From Alphaproteobacteria bacterium (GTDB lineage: Bacteria; Pseudomonadota; Alphaproteobacteria; Acetobacterales; Acetobacteraceae), in NCBI GenBank assembly GCA_016869715.1, contig VGDM01000005.1, positions 62,001 to 126,000 on the forward strand: a DNA stretch of 64,000 nucleotides. Direction: 5' to 3'. Under the pieces are notes generated by a model that worked only from the letters and a program-made list of their open reading frames with translations, ran no database searches and was not told where the DNA came from. Within the stretch, counting starts at the first letter, position 1. Each line of letters starts with the position of its first letter. Shown piece by piece: positions 53,684 through 62,912 of this stretch. The position numbers and the translations under genes were made by a program.

Positions 53684-54154
53684 ATGGACAAGACCACCGC
53701 CGCCCGTAGGGCGAATCGCATTGCGCGCGCCGCCATGCGCTATTGCACCCTGGCGGGTTGGGCGCCGGTCACGCAAATGTCGCTGCCCGATAGCCGCCGC
53801 CCGGATATCATCGCGTTGACCGATACCGGCAGCTTCGTTGCCATTGAGGTCAAATCCTCCGCCGAGGATTTCCTCTCGGACGAGAAATGGCAGGATTATC
53901 GCGATTGGTGCGACCAGCTCTATTTCGCCGTGGACATGGATTTCCCGCGCCGGATTTTGCCCGAAGAAGTCGGGCTGCTGGTGACGGACCGGCTGGAAGT
54001 GGCCGTAATTCGCGATGCACCCCTGATGCGGCTTTCACCACCTCGCCGCCGAGTTCTTCTGCACCGCTTCGCCGTGTTGGCCGCCGGGCGTCTGGCCGCC
54101 CTGCAAGACCCGGATGCAGCGCGGGAAGTGAATGCTGCGCTCAAGCTTGAATAG
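53684..54154 (+). CDS. mmcB: MmcB family DNA repair protein
   Basis: A 156-residue protein like Caulobacter MmcB, linked to mitomycin C damage repair. The nuclease-like core is PDIIALTDTGSFVAIEVKSS, giving D...ExK of the PD-(D/E)xK fold, then DWCDQLYFAVDMDFP and LLVTDRLEVAVI. The ATG at 53684 fits the family start and follows GGGACGGAAAG. It is divergent from gltB copy 2 and convergent with hldE, six bases away. Confidence 0.88.
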   Translation: MDKTTAARRANRIARAAMRYCTLAGWAPVTQMSLPDSRRPDIIALTDTGSFVAIEVKSSAEDFLSDEKWQDYRDWCDQLYFAVDMDFPRRILPEEVGLLVTDRLEVAVIRDAPLMRLSPPRRRVLLHRFAVLAAGRLAALQDPDAAREVNAALKLE

Positions 54155-54160
54155 TAGGTT

Positions 54161-55633
54161 TCAGCCCTTCATCCGCGCAACGGTCGCGGTGGTGCTATTG
54201 CCCGGCAGCAATTCCGCCAAGCGCACCTGCCCACCATAGCCCTGCACAATCTGGGCCCCCACCACTGTCTCCACCGTGTAATCCGCACCTTTCACCAGCA
54301 ATTCGGGCTGAAACAGCCGGATCAATTCCAGCGGCGTTTCCTCATCAAATACCGTGACACAATCAACGGTGGCAAGTGATGCCAGCACAGCCGCCCGCGC
54401 CGCCTCATTCTGAATGGGCCGTGCCGGGCCCTTCAGGCGCTTCACACTGTCATCGCTATTAAGGGCCACCACCAGACGATCACACCAGGACCGTGCCTGT
54501 TCGAGCAAATGCACATGGCCGGGATGCAGCAAATCAAAGCAGCCATTGGTGAAGCCAATGCGCCAGCCGCGCCGGCGCCAACGCTCCACCTGCTCCAGCG
54601 CGGCAGAACGCGACATCACCTTACGCAGCGCACCGCGTTCGGGGCCGAGTGCTTCCAGTATTTCCTCTTCCCGCGTCACCGCGGTGCCAACCTTGCCCAC
54701 CGCAATGCCGGCGGCGATATTGGCCAGGCGTACCGCAACCGGCAGCGCCAGCTTGGCACCCAACCCGGCGGCGATGGTCGCCACCACCGTATCACCCGCA
54801 CCGGAGACATCCTGCACTTCGGCCGCCTCTCCGGGGAAATGATGCAGCCTGTCGCCATCCAACAGCGTCATGCCGTCTTCGCTGCGCGTCACCAGCACGG
54901 CGCCAAAGCAATGCGCATCGCGCAGCGCGCGCAAGGCAGCGATGATGTTTTCTTCCGTGTCCACGGCCATCAGGGTGGCTTCCGCCAATTCGGCCCGGTT
55001 TGGCGTGACCAGATCAGCCCCGGCATAGCGGCCATAATCGCGCCCCTTGGGGTCCACCACCACAGGCCGCCCGGCAGCGCGCGCCGCCTGGATCAGTCGC
55101 GCTGATGTATCGCCCAAAAGCACGCCCTTGCCGTAATCAGACAGCACCATCACCGTAGTGGCGGCGGCGGCATCGCCCGCAATCCGCACCAGCCGGTCGG
55201 CCAGGCGCGGCTGAACCGGCGCAACTTCCTCATGATCCGCGCGCAGCATGTGCTGGCCATTGGCCAGAAAGCGAGTCTTGGTCGTGGTGGCGCGCCCGCC
55301 TTGCACCAACAACCAGGGCTCGACGCCCGGCTGCCCGCCGATAAGCCCGGTCAGGTCGCTGCCGGCCTGGTCATCGCCCACGACCGAGACAAAGGCTACC
55401 GCCGCGCCAAGCGCGGTCAGGTTGCGCACCACATTACCCGCACCGCCTGGCATGGCGATTTCGCGTTCCACGGTCAGCACCGGCACCGGCGCTTCCGGGC
55501 TGATGCGCTGCGCCCGGCCATAAACATAACGGTCTAGCATGGCGTCCCCCACCACCAGCACCGAGGCTCGACGAAGCTGCCGCGCCGCGGCCATCAATTC
55601 AGCGATGGGAATTTCAATCAATGGCCGATGCAT
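54161..55633 (-). CDS. hldE: bifunctional heptose kinase/adenylyltransferase HldE
   Basis: A 490-residue bifunctional enzyme for ADP-heptose synthesis (LPS inner core). Residues ~1-320 form the ribokinase-fold D-glycero-beta-D-manno-heptose-7-phosphate kinase (VVGDAMLDRYVYGRAQRISP, GGAGNVVRNL, VQDVSGAGDTVVATIAAGL). Residues ~355-490 form the nucleotidyltransferase domain (GFTNGCFDLLHPGHVHLLEQ, ELLVKGADYTVETVVG, NSTTATVARMKG). The ATG at 55633 has AAAGGGG upstream. It implies a heptose-containing LPS. Confidence 0.96.
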   Translation of the reverse strand: MHRPLIEIPIAELMAAARQLRRASVLVVGDAMLDRYVYGRAQRISPEAPVPVLTVEREIAMPGGAGNVVRNLTALGAAVAFVSVVGDDQAGSDLTGLIGGQPGVEPWLLVQGGRATTTKTRFLANGQHMLRADHEEVAPVQPRLADRLVRIAGDAAAATTVMVLSDYGKGVLLGDTSARLIQAARAAGRPVVVDPKGRDYGRYAGADLVTPNRAELAEATLMAVDTEENIIAALRALRDAHCFGAVLVTRSEDGMTLLDGDRLHHFPGEAAEVQDVSGAGDTVVATIAAGLGAKLALPVAVRLANIAAGIAVGKVGTAVTREEEILEALGPERGALRKVMSRSAALEQVERWRRRGWRIGFTNGCFDLLHPGHVHLLEQARSWCDRLVVALNSDDSVKRLKGPARPIQNEAARAAVLASLATVDCVTVFDEETPLELIRLFQPELLVKGADYTVETVVGAQIVQGYGGQVRLAELLPGNSTTATVARMKG

Positions 55634-55715
55634 GCGGGGCGCCCCTTTGCAACAATTGCGTAACCCAAGCGCAGGGTCGGGCGCAAGCGGGGGCGCGCCA
55701 AACCTCTGTTTGATC

Positions 55716-55761
55716 GCATTTTCCGAGCCACCAGGTGAAGCCACTTGGCTTGAAAGTACTC
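55716..55761. repeat. palindromic intergenic repeat, copy 3
   Basis: Read on the minus strand it begins GAGTACTTTCAAGCCAAGTG and ends CTCGGAAAATGC. Its first 21 bases match copy 1 (1441) at 19 positions. It begins inside the pmbA stop codon (TGA at 55760-55762 region) and fills most of the spacer before hldE, so a pmbA transcript would fold it at its 3' end. Confidence 0.72.
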
Positions 55762-57085
55762 ACGCCCCCGCCAGGGTAAGCCCTTCAATCCTGAGCGTCG
55801 GGCAATCCGTCCCGCGCCGGAAGACCAGATCATTGGCCGCCGTCAGGTTCAGGAACATCTGCTTCAGATTGCCAGCGACGGTGATTTCACTCACCGCTTC
55901 CGCCAGCACGCCATCCCGGATCATAAAGCCCGCCGCGCCCCGGCTGTAATCGCCGGTCACGCCATTCACGCCCATGCCGATCAATTCCGTAACGTAAAGC
56001 CCTTCCTTGATATCGGCCATCAACGCCTCGGGGCTCTGTGTGCCGGGCGAGAGCCACAGATTGCTCTGCGCAGGGCCGGGCGGGCCGCCGGTGCCGCGGC
56101 TGGCATGGCCGGTGGAGGCCAGGCCCAATTGCCGCGCGCTGCGCCAATCCATGATCCAGCTTGTTAGCACGCCATCCTGCACAATGGCGCGGGCTTCACC
56201 CGGCATGCCTTCCCCATCAAAGGGGCGGGATCTCAGGCCACGCGCGCGCGTTGGGTCATCATGCACGGTCATGACTGCGGGCAGGATTTGCTGGCCCATG
56301 GCATCCTTCAGGAAAGATGTCCCGCGCGCCACCGCCGCGCCATTGATGGCGCCCACCAAATGCCCAAGCACGGACCCCGAAACACGCGGGTCGAGCACCA
56401 CCGGAATGCGCGCAGTCTTGGTGCGGACCGGATTCAGCCGGCGCACGGCCTTTTCTGCCGCCACGCGCCCCACCAAGGCCGGGTCCGGCAGATCGGCCAG
56501 ATAGACCGCTTGCCAGTAATCATAGTCCCGCTCCATCCCCGTGCCTGCGCCGGCGACGGCTGTCGCGGAAATGCCATGGGATGTACGGGCATAGTGCCCA
56601 GCGAAACCATTGGACGCGACGAGGGCGATTTCGGTCCGCCCCCAGCCGGCGCCGGCACCTTCGCTGTTGGTGATCCCCTGGACCGCAAGCGCCGCTTCTT
56701 CTGCCGCGGCGGCACGCGTCAGCAAAGCTTCGGCGGTGGGTTCGCTCGGGTCTTCCAAATCCAGCGCGCGGGCGGGAATGACAACAGCTTCCGGCAGGCC
56801 GGCAAAGGGGTCTTCCGGCACCACACGCGCCATCGCAACCGCGCGTTCCGCGAGTGCGGTAAAGCCCTTCGGGTTCGGTTCCGTGGAAGCGACAATCGCC
56901 TGACGCTTGCCGACAAAAACGCGCAAGCCAAGGTCAAGGCTTTCTGAGCGTTCCAGCTTTTCAATCGCCCCCAGCCGCCGTTCCACGGAAAGCGAGGTCG
57001 AGGCAATCAACAGCGCATCCGCCGCATCCGCCCCCGCTGCTTTTGCTGCCTTAGTCAGATCAGCCAGCGCATCCAGCCGGTTCAT
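55760..57085 (-). CDS. pmbA: PmbA/TldE family protein, TldD/E protease partner
   Basis: A 441-residue PmbA (TldE) protein. With TldD it forms a heterodimeric metalloprotease used in microcin maturation and antitoxin turnover; PmbA lacks the metal site. Seen: LDLGLRVFVGKRQAIVASTE, RDYDYWQAVYLADLPDPALV, and GNPGTQSP-like SPGTQSPEALMADIKEGLYV followed by GMGVNGVTGDYSRGAAGFMI, characteristic of the family. It overlaps the M16 peptidase stop by ATGA. Confidence 0.92.
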   Translation of the reverse strand: MNRLDALADLTKAAKAAGADAADALLIASTSLSVERRLGAIEKLERSESLDLGLRVFVGKRQAIVASTEPNPKGFTALAERAVAMARVVPEDPFAGLPEAVVIPARALDLEDPSEPTAEALLTRAAAAEEAALAVQGITNSEGAGAGWGRTEIALVASNGFAGHYARTSHGISATAVAGAGTGMERDYDYWQAVYLADLPDPALVGRVAAEKAVRRLNPVRTKTARIPVVLDPRVSGSVLGHLVGAINGAAVARGTSFLKDAMGQQILPAVMTVHDDPTRARGLRSRPFDGEGMPGEARAIVQDGVLTSWIMDWRSARQLGLASTGHASRGTGGPPGPAQSNLWLSPGTQSPEALMADIKEGLYVTELIGMGVNGVTGDYSRGAAGFMIRDGVLAEAVSEITVAGNLKQMFLNLTAANDLVFRRGTDCPTLRIEGLTLAGA

Positions 57086-58347
57086 GCCGCCAAGCGCTCC
57101 ATGATCGTGCCAAGGGTGGGTACCTCTGCCGATGGTCCCATCACCGCCAAGGTCGGGCGCTGACGGAAAGCCTGTGCGGCGGCCTGCTGCACCTGTTCAA
57201 CCGTGACCGCGGCAATGCTCTGCTTGGTATCCTCAATCGGGATCACGCGGCCATGCACCTGCAATTGCCGCGCAAGCTGTTCGCAGCGGCTGCCAGTGGA
57301 TTCCAGGGACATCAGCAAGGAAGCACGCAGCTGCGCCTTGGCGCGGGCCAGTTCATCCTCAGTCACGTCGCGCTGCACCTTGATCAATTCCTCAAGCGTC
57401 ACCGGCATCAATTCCGCTGCTTCCTTCTCACCGGTGCCCGCGTAAATTTGGAACAAGCCGCCATCCCTGAAGGGTGAGGCAAAGGCATAGATCGAATAGA
57501 CCAGGCCGCGCTTTTCGCGGATTTCCTGAAACAGCCGCGATGACATGCCACCACCGAGTAGCGTGCCCAGCACCTGGGTTGGCCAATGCATCGGGTCGCG
57601 ATAGGGGGCCGATGGAAAACCAAGCACGATATGCACCTGGTCCAAATCACGGTCTTCGCGGAATTCACCGCCGGCATAGCGAGCGGCCTCCGGCGCGGCG
57701 ATATCCGCCTTGGGCAGATCAGCGAAATGCTTGCCGACCAGATCAAGCAGCGCGTCATGATCCAGCGCGCCAGCGCCGGCGACCACCATGGATGAAGGCC
57801 CGTAATGGCGGCCCATATAACCCCTCAGCGCATCGCGCGTCATGGCCTTGATTGAGTCTTCCGTCCCCAAAACGGGCCTGCCCATCGGCTGATCCGGAAA
57901 GGCCGTGGATTGGAAATGATCGAATACGATATCATCAGGCGTATCATTCGCCTGGCCGATTTCCTGCAAGATGACGCCGCGTTCGCGTTCAACTTCCTCA
58001 GGCTCGAAACTTGAATGCGTCAGGATATCGCCGATGATATCTACGGCGAGTGCCGCGTCTTCCTTCAATACCTTGGCGTAATAAGCGGTTTGTTCGCGCG
58101 CGGTATAGGCATTGAGATGCCCGCCGACATTCTCGATCTCCCGCGCAATCGCCGCCGCATCGCGCCGCGCCGTGCCCTTGAAGGCCATGTGTTCCAGAAA
58201 ATGTGATACGCCATTGTCTTCTGGCGTTTCATGCCGCGTGCCGACCGAGACATAGGCGCCGAAGGAAACAGTTTCCACGCGCGGCATGTTTTCGGAAACA
58301 ACGGTCAGGCCATTTTTAAGGCGGGTAACGCAAACGGCTTCGGTCAT
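57082..58347 (-). CDS. M16 family zinc peptidase (MPP-like)
   Basis: A 421-residue pitrilysin-type peptidase resembling mitochondrial processing peptidase beta. The inverted zinc motif HxxEH is H49-F-L-E52-H53 (GVSHFLEHMAFKGTARR), with the third ligand E129 76 residues later in GVILQEIGQ. The substrate-loop region GGGMSSRLFQEIREKRGLVY is in the C-terminal half. A single M16 domain pair with no signal peptide suggests a cytoplasmic location. It follows thrC by 16 bp and overlaps pmbA; the frame is open upstream into thrC, but the ATG at 58347 fits the family. Confidence 0.94.
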   Translation of the reverse strand: MTEAVCVTRLKNGLTVVSENMPRVETVSFGAYVSVGTRHETPEDNGVSHFLEHMAFKGTARRDAAAIAREIENVGGHLNAYTAREQTAYYAKVLKEDAALAVDIIGDILTHSSFEPEEVERERGVILQEIGQANDTPDDIVFDHFQSTAFPDQPMGRPVLGTEDSIKAMTRDALRGYMGRHYGPSSMVVAGAGALDHDALLDLVGKHFADLPKADIAAPEAARYAGGEFREDRDLDQVHIVLGFPSAPYRDPMHWPTQVLGTLLGGGMSSRLFQEIREKRGLVYSIYAFASPFRDGGLFQIYAGTGEKEAAELMPVTLEELIKVQRDVTEDELARAKAQLRASLLMSLESTGSRCEQLARQLQVHGRVIPIEDTKQSIAAVTVEQVQQAAAQAFRQRPTLAVMGPSAEVPTLGTIMERLAA

Positions 58348-58363
58348 GGGTGCGTTGATCTTT

Positions 58364-59761
58364 TCAGGCTGTATTGCGACGGGCATGGGCACGAACCGCG
58401 TCTTCCACCGCGCCGAGGTCATCGGCCAGGACAGAAAAGCGCTCTCCCCGATCATATAGGTCGGCAAGCCGCGCTGGCAGAGGGGGGCGGAAGCCCGTGG
58501 CGCGTTCCACCGCATCGGGGAATTTCGCCGGATGCGCGGTGGCGGCCACCACGACTGGGATTGAACGGTCTTCTGGCGCCAAGGCGCGCGCGGCAGCAGT
58601 GCCGACCGCGGTATGCGGATCAGCCAGATACCCCGCCGCCTGATGCAAATGGCGGATTTCAGCGAGTGTCCCGGCATCATCCAGGGAAAAGCCCGTAAAT
58701 AGCTGGGTCGCGTCCCGCCAAGCGGCATCGGGGATAGGCATGCGGCCTTCGGCGCGGAAGCGGCGCATGGCTTCCGCCGTGACGGCTCCATCGCGCCCCT
58801 GCAATTCGAACAACAGGCGCTCAAAATTGGAGGAAACCTGGATATCCATGGAAGGCGAAAGCGATGGCTCGACCGGCCGCGCGGTCATGTCATTGGCGGC
58901 AAGGAAGCGCGTGAGGATGTCATTGCGGTTCGATCCCACAATCAGCTTCGCCACCGGCAGGCCCATGCGTGTCGCAGCCCAGGCGGCCAGCACATTGCCG
59001 AAATTGCCGGTAGGCACGCTGAAGGCCACGGGCCGATCCGGCGCGCCAAGCGCCAGGGCCGCTGCGACATAATAGGGGATTTGCGCCGCGATCCGCGCCC
59101 AATTGATGGAATTGACCGCCGAAAGCCGCATTTCCTGACGGAAGGGTGCGTCATTGAACATGGCCTTGACCAGGTCCTGGCAGGCATCGAAATCGCCCTT
59201 GATCGCGATATTGCTGACATTGGCCGCCAACACGCTGGTCATTTGCCGGCGCTGCACCTCGCTGGTGCGGCCTTCGGGATGCAGGATGACGATATCAACC
59301 GCCGCGCGATCCCGGCAGGCTTCAATGGCGGCGGAACCGGTATCACCTGAGGTGGCGCCGACAATCGTCACACGCTCCCCGCGCTTAGTCAGCACATGGT
59401 CAAACAAGCGCCCAAGCATTTGCAACGCCATATCCTTGAAGGCGAGGGTCGGGCCGTGGAACAACTCAAGCGCAAAACACCGCTGATCCAACTGCACCAG
59501 CGGCACAATCGCCGGATGGCCAAAGCCGGCATAGGCTTCCTGGCAGAGCTTGTTCAGTGGCAGGTCAGGCCTCGCGAATAGACCGATGATGCGTGCCGCC
59601 AATTCCGGATAGGTAAGCCCGCGCATGGCGCGCCATTCGGCGGGCGAAAGCTCCGGCCAATGGCGCGGCACGAAAAGCCCGCCATCTTCGGCGAGGCCCA
59701 CCAGCAATACGCCTTCAAAATCCCGGGCCGGCGCCTGCCCGCGTGTTGAGATATACTCCAT
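58364..59761 (-). CDS. thrC: threonine synthase
   Basis: A 465-residue threonine synthase that makes threonine from O-phosphohomoserine. The N-terminus is MEYISTRGQAPARDFEGVLL. The PLP lysine K109 is in FHGPTLAFKDMALQMLG, the phosphate-binding loop is GATSGDTGSAAIEA, and PTGNFGNVLAAWAA follows. The length fits the long bacterial (type 2) form. The ATG at 59761 was chosen over one at 59773; neither has an obvious ribosome site. It is the first gene of thrC-M16-pmbA. Confidence 0.95.
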   Translation of the reverse strand: MEYISTRGQAPARDFEGVLLVGLAEDGGLFVPRHWPELSPAEWRAMRGLTYPELAARIIGLFARPDLPLNKLCQEAYAGFGHPAIVPLVQLDQRCFALELFHGPTLAFKDMALQMLGRLFDHVLTKRGERVTIVGATSGDTGSAAIEACRDRAAVDIVILHPEGRTSEVQRRQMTSVLAANVSNIAIKGDFDACQDLVKAMFNDAPFRQEMRLSAVNSINWARIAAQIPYYVAAALALGAPDRPVAFSVPTGNFGNVLAAWAATRMGLPVAKLIVGSNRNDILTRFLAANDMTARPVEPSLSPSMDIQVSSNFERLLFELQGRDGAVTAEAMRRFRAEGRMPIPDAAWRDATQLFTGFSLDDAGTLAEIRHLHQAAGYLADPHTAVGTAAARALAPEDRSIPVVVAATAHPAKFPDAVERATGFRPPLPARLADLYDRGERFSVLADDLGAVEDAVRAHARRNTA

Positions 59762-59904
59762 GGCGGGAGACATAAAGCGTGCGGAGCGAAAGCGCGAGGG
59801 GTTGGGGCAAACTCACTACTTGGCCCGCTTCACAAAATACCATTTTTTTATTGCGACTGGGCATGTACAATCTTAACATTCCCGAAAGTCAGGGAGCACA
59901 GGGC

Positions 59905-60108
59905 ATGTCATTGGAGCGCGCAATCCTACTCGTTGTTTGCCTGGTTATGGTGGTAAGCCTTTTAATGGGCGTTTATCACAGTCCAAGCTGGCTTTGGATC
60001 ACTGGCATGATGGGGCTGCATCTCGTCCAGGCGTCATTCACTGGGATGTGTCCGGTTGTCCGGCTCTTTCAGAAGCTAGGTCTCCCGCAGCGCGCGGGTT
60101 TCAGCTGA
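59905..60108 (+). CDS. DUF2892 small membrane protein
   Basis: A 67-residue protein with two transmembrane helices (LERAILLVVCLVMVVSLLMG and LWITGMMGLHLVQASFTGMC) and the CPVVRLFQKLGL ending typical of DUF2892/YgaP-type membrane domains. The ATG at 59905 has GGGAG 12 bases upstream; a longer start at 59863 would add 14 residues. Such domains are often fused to rhodanese; both rhodanese-type genes in this window are broken. The function is unknown. Confidence 0.8.
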   Translation: MSLERAILLVVCLVMVVSLLMGVYHSPSWLWITGMMGLHLVQASFTGMCPVVRLFQKLGLPQRAGFS

Positions 60109-60208
60109 AAATGAAGCTCCTGGGGGCTGGCGGCCGGATAGCCGCATAGCGCTTGGACGCCCCCGCGCGGCGCAGGTTTAAGTGCGGTATTACCAAACGC
60201 CTGAGACA

Positions 60209-61723
60209 TCACCCCGGCGCATTGCCCTGGGCTTTGAGCCGCAGCGGCACAAAGCGTTGCCCACCTGCGTTTTCCACCGCAAACAGCCCGATACTTCGGT
60301 TCTGACGGCGCAGGCGTTCGATCTGATCCTGCACCTCCGCCGGCGTTGTCACGCGGTTCTGCTGCACTTCCACAATCACATCGCCAGGGCGGAGTTCACG
60401 CTCTGCCGCCGGGGTGCCGGGGATCACCTCCACAATCACCACGCCACGCTGTTCGGGCTTCAGGTTGAAGCGCTGGCGAAGCTCATTCGTGATGGTCCCA
60501 ACCCGAAGCCCAAGCCCGGTCAATTCCACCGGCTCCTGACCGGCAGGAGGCGCCGCCGGAGCCCCCGCCTGGCGCTGTTCCGTCGGCAATTCGCCCAAGG
60601 TCACGCTCACGGTTTCTTCCTTGCCATCGCGCCAGATCACCACGGGCACGGCACTGCCGACATTATTATCCGCGACAATCCGCGGCAGCGCGCGCATTTC
60701 CGGCACCGCGACGCCATTGAAGCGGATGATCACATCGCCCGAGCGAATGCCTGCCTTGGCCGCCGGGCCATCGGCTTGCGCATTCGCCACAAGGGCACCG
60801 CGCGTGCCCGCAGGCAGGCGAAGCGCTTCGGCAATATCATCCGTCACTGCCTGGATATTCACGCCAATCCAGCCGCGCCGCACACGCCCCGCGTCGCGGA
60901 GCTGCGCCACTACGCGCGTTGCCAAATTGGACGGGATGGAAAAACCAAGCCCCGCCGAAACCCCGCTCGGAGATACAATGGCGGTATTGATGCCAATAAC
61001 CTGGCCGCGCATGTTAAACAGAGGCCCGCCGGAATTGCCCTGATTTATCGAAGCATCCGTCTGGATGAAGTCATCATAGAGCCCCTGGCCAATATCGCGC
61101 CCACGGGCCGAGATAATCCCGGCCGTGACCGTACCGCCAAAGCCGAAGGGATTGCCGATGGCAATGACCCAATCACCCACTTCGGATTGATCCGAATCTC
61201 CAAAAGGAACCGCAGCCAGCGGCTTGTCATGCTTGATGCGCAGCACTGCGACATCCGTGCGCGGGTCCGTGCCCACCACTTCGGCGCGAATGCTGGTCTT
61301 GTCCTGTAGGATCACATTGATTTCATGAGCGCCATCAATCACGTGATTGTTGGTCACCACGATCCCTTCGCGGGCATCAATAATGAAGCCGGACCCGAGC
61401 GATTGCGCGCGGCGCTGGCGCTGCTGCGGGCCTTCACCCTGACCCTGCCCGGGCGGGCGGTTCCGATTGAAGAAATCGCGGAAGAATTCCTCAAAGGGGC
61501 TACCAGGCGGCAATTGCGGCATATCCGGCGCATTCGGCCGGCCGCCGCGCGGGGCGACATTCTTGGAGGTTGAGATATTCACCACCGCCGGCAGCAATTC
61601 CCGCGCGAGTGGGGCGAAGCTTTCCGGAGCGCGCTGTTGCGCCTGGGCCGTGCTGATCAGCTGCAAGGGGGCGACCAGCGCCAGGGCCATGGCGCCGGCA
61701 AGGGCAAGATGGGCGATACGCAA
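60209..61723 (-). CDS. Do/DegP-like periplasmic serine protease
   Basis: A 504-residue HtrA/DegP-family protease-chaperone. A signal peptide (residues ~1-28, ending STAQAQ) is followed by the trypsin-like domain with H127 (TNNHVID), D157 (TDVAVLRI) and S231 (QGNSGGPL), then PDZ1 (WIGVNIQAVTDDIAEALRLP) and PDZ2 (GLGLRVGTITNEL). The best start is the TTG at 61723, which follows a strong GAGGAGAG site and gives a normal signal peptide; a GTG at 61777 would add 18 residues and spoil it. It is downstream of hflK-hflC-DUF2065, the usual alphaproteobacterial order. Confidence 0.94.
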   Translation of the reverse strand: MRIAHLALAGAMALALVAPLQLISTAQAQQRAPESFAPLARELLPAVVNISTSKNVAPRGGRPNAPDMPQLPPGSPFEEFFRDFFNRNRPPGQGQGEGPQQRQRRAQSLGSGFIIDAREGIVVTNNHVIDGAHEINVILQDKTSIRAEVVGTDPRTDVAVLRIKHDKPLAAVPFGDSDQSEVGDWVIAIGNPFGFGGTVTAGIISARGRDIGQGLYDDFIQTDASINQGNSGGPLFNMRGQVIGINTAIVSPSGVSAGLGFSIPSNLATRVVAQLRDAGRVRRGWIGVNIQAVTDDIAEALRLPAGTRGALVANAQADGPAAKAGIRSGDVIIRFNGVAVPEMRALPRIVADNNVGSAVPVVIWRDGKEETVSVTLGELPTEQRQAGAPAAPPAGQEPVELTGLGLRVGTITNELRQRFNLKPEQRGVVIVEVIPGTPAAERELRPGDVIVEVQQNRVTTPAEVQDQIERLRRQNRSIGLFAVENAGGQRFVPLRLKAQGNAPG

Positions 61724-61827
61724 GGAAGCTCTCCTCGGGGCAAGCACCAATGATCCTAACAGATTGGCGTCAGTCACGCGAATTTAAGGCATCTCACTGC
61801 AACGAAGTGCGACAAAAAGCGACCCTG

Positions 61828-62022
61828 TCACCAAAGCCTGAGAAGCCAGGCAAGGCCAATACCGCCCCCCGCCGCGATCAGCCCGCCTATTCTCAGCCGC
61901 GCTTCGGGCGTCTCAGCCAGGCTTGCGAAAGCGCGCCGCATGAAGCTCGGCGCGATGGCATAGGCCAACCCTTCCAGGGCCAGCACAACAGCTATGCCCT
62001 GGAGCAGCGTGGTAAAGCTCAC
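61828..62022 (-). CDS. DUF2065 family small membrane protein
   Basis: A 64-residue protein with two hydrophobic helices (LLQGIAVVLALEGLAYAIAP and LRIGGLIAAGGGIGLAWLLR), matching DUF2065. The family regularly lies between hflC and degP, as here. It overlaps the hflC stop by four bases. The role is unknown; it may work with the FtsH-HflKC membrane complex. Confidence 0.87.
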   Translation of the reverse strand: MSFTTLLQGIAVVLALEGLAYAIAPSFMRRAFASLAETPEARLRIGGLIAAGGGIGLAWLLRLW

Positions 62023-62912
62023 CTCGGCGCAGGCGCCGGGGCTTGAAGGCCATTCGGGCTTTCGCGAAAGTAGCGGAAGAATTCCGAATCAGGCGTCAGC
62101 ACCAGCCGCGAATCGCCTTCGGCAAAGGCTTCACGATAAGCCTGCATGGTGCGCCAGAATTGGAAGAAGGCCGGGTCGCGCTGGAAAGCTTCCGCGAAAA
62201 TGCGGATGGCTTCCTGTTCGCCCTGACCGCGCAGGATATCCGCCTGCGCCTGGGCTTCCGCGATCAGGACGGTGCGTTCGCGTTCAGCACCCGCCCGCAC
62301 GCGCTGTGCCACTTCCGCACCTTCCGCGCGGGCTTCGCGCGCCACGCGTTCACGTTCGGATTGCATGCGCGACAGGATGGCTTGAGTATTCTCGCCCGGC
62401 AGATCGGCGCGGCGGATGCGCACATCCTCAACTGCAATCCCGAATTGGCGCGCTTCCTCATTCACCTGACGGCGAATTTCACCCATGATGCGCGCACGAT
62501 CCGCCGAAAGTACCGCAAGTAAAGGCTCATTACCCAAAACGCGCCGCAAGGATGAAGTGACGATGGAATTGAGCCGGGCGCGAATGCCCGCTTCGGTCGC
62601 GCCCACTGTCTGGAAGAAGCGCAGCGGATCGGTGATGCGATAGCGCGTGAAGCTATCCACAATCAGCCGGCGCTGGTCACCCAGGATCACTTCTTCGCCC
62701 GGCGCATCAAAGTCAAGCAGGCGCCGATCAAAGCCAATCACGGATTGGATGAAGGGCAGCTTCCAATGCAGGCCCGGTTCCTGGATCACGCGGCGCGGTT
62801 CGCCGAATTGCGTGATCAGCACCTGCTGCGTCTGGTGCACGGTAAACAGCGTGGAAGAGGCGGTGAAAATCGCCGCCGCCAATACGCCAAGCAGAATGAT
62901 GGAGCGATTCAT
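62019..62912 (-). CDS. hflC: HflC, FtsH modulator
   Basis: A 297-residue SPFH/prohibitin-domain membrane protein. An N-terminal anchor (ILLGVLAAAIFTASSTLFTV) is followed by the SPFH domain (QVLITQFGEPRRVIQEPGLH, RRLIVDSFTRYRITDPLRFF) and a helical tail rich in ERERVAREARAEGAEVAQRV. With HflK it forms the periplasmic cage around FtsH. It overlaps hflK and DUF2065 by four bases each. Confidence 0.96.
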   Translation of the reverse strand: MNRSIILLGVLAAAIFTASSTLFTVHQTQQVLITQFGEPRRVIQEPGLHWKLPFIQSVIGFDRRLLDFDAPGEEVILGDQRRLIVDSFTRYRITDPLRFFQTVGATEAGIRARLNSIVTSSLRRVLGNEPLLAVLSADRARIMGEIRRQVNEEARQFGIAVEDVRIRRADLPGENTQAILSRMQSERERVAREARAEGAEVAQRVRAGAERERTVLIAEAQAQADILRGQGEQEAIRIFAEAFQRDPAFFQFWRTMQAYREAFAEGDSRLVLTPDSEFFRYFRESPNGLQAPAPAPR

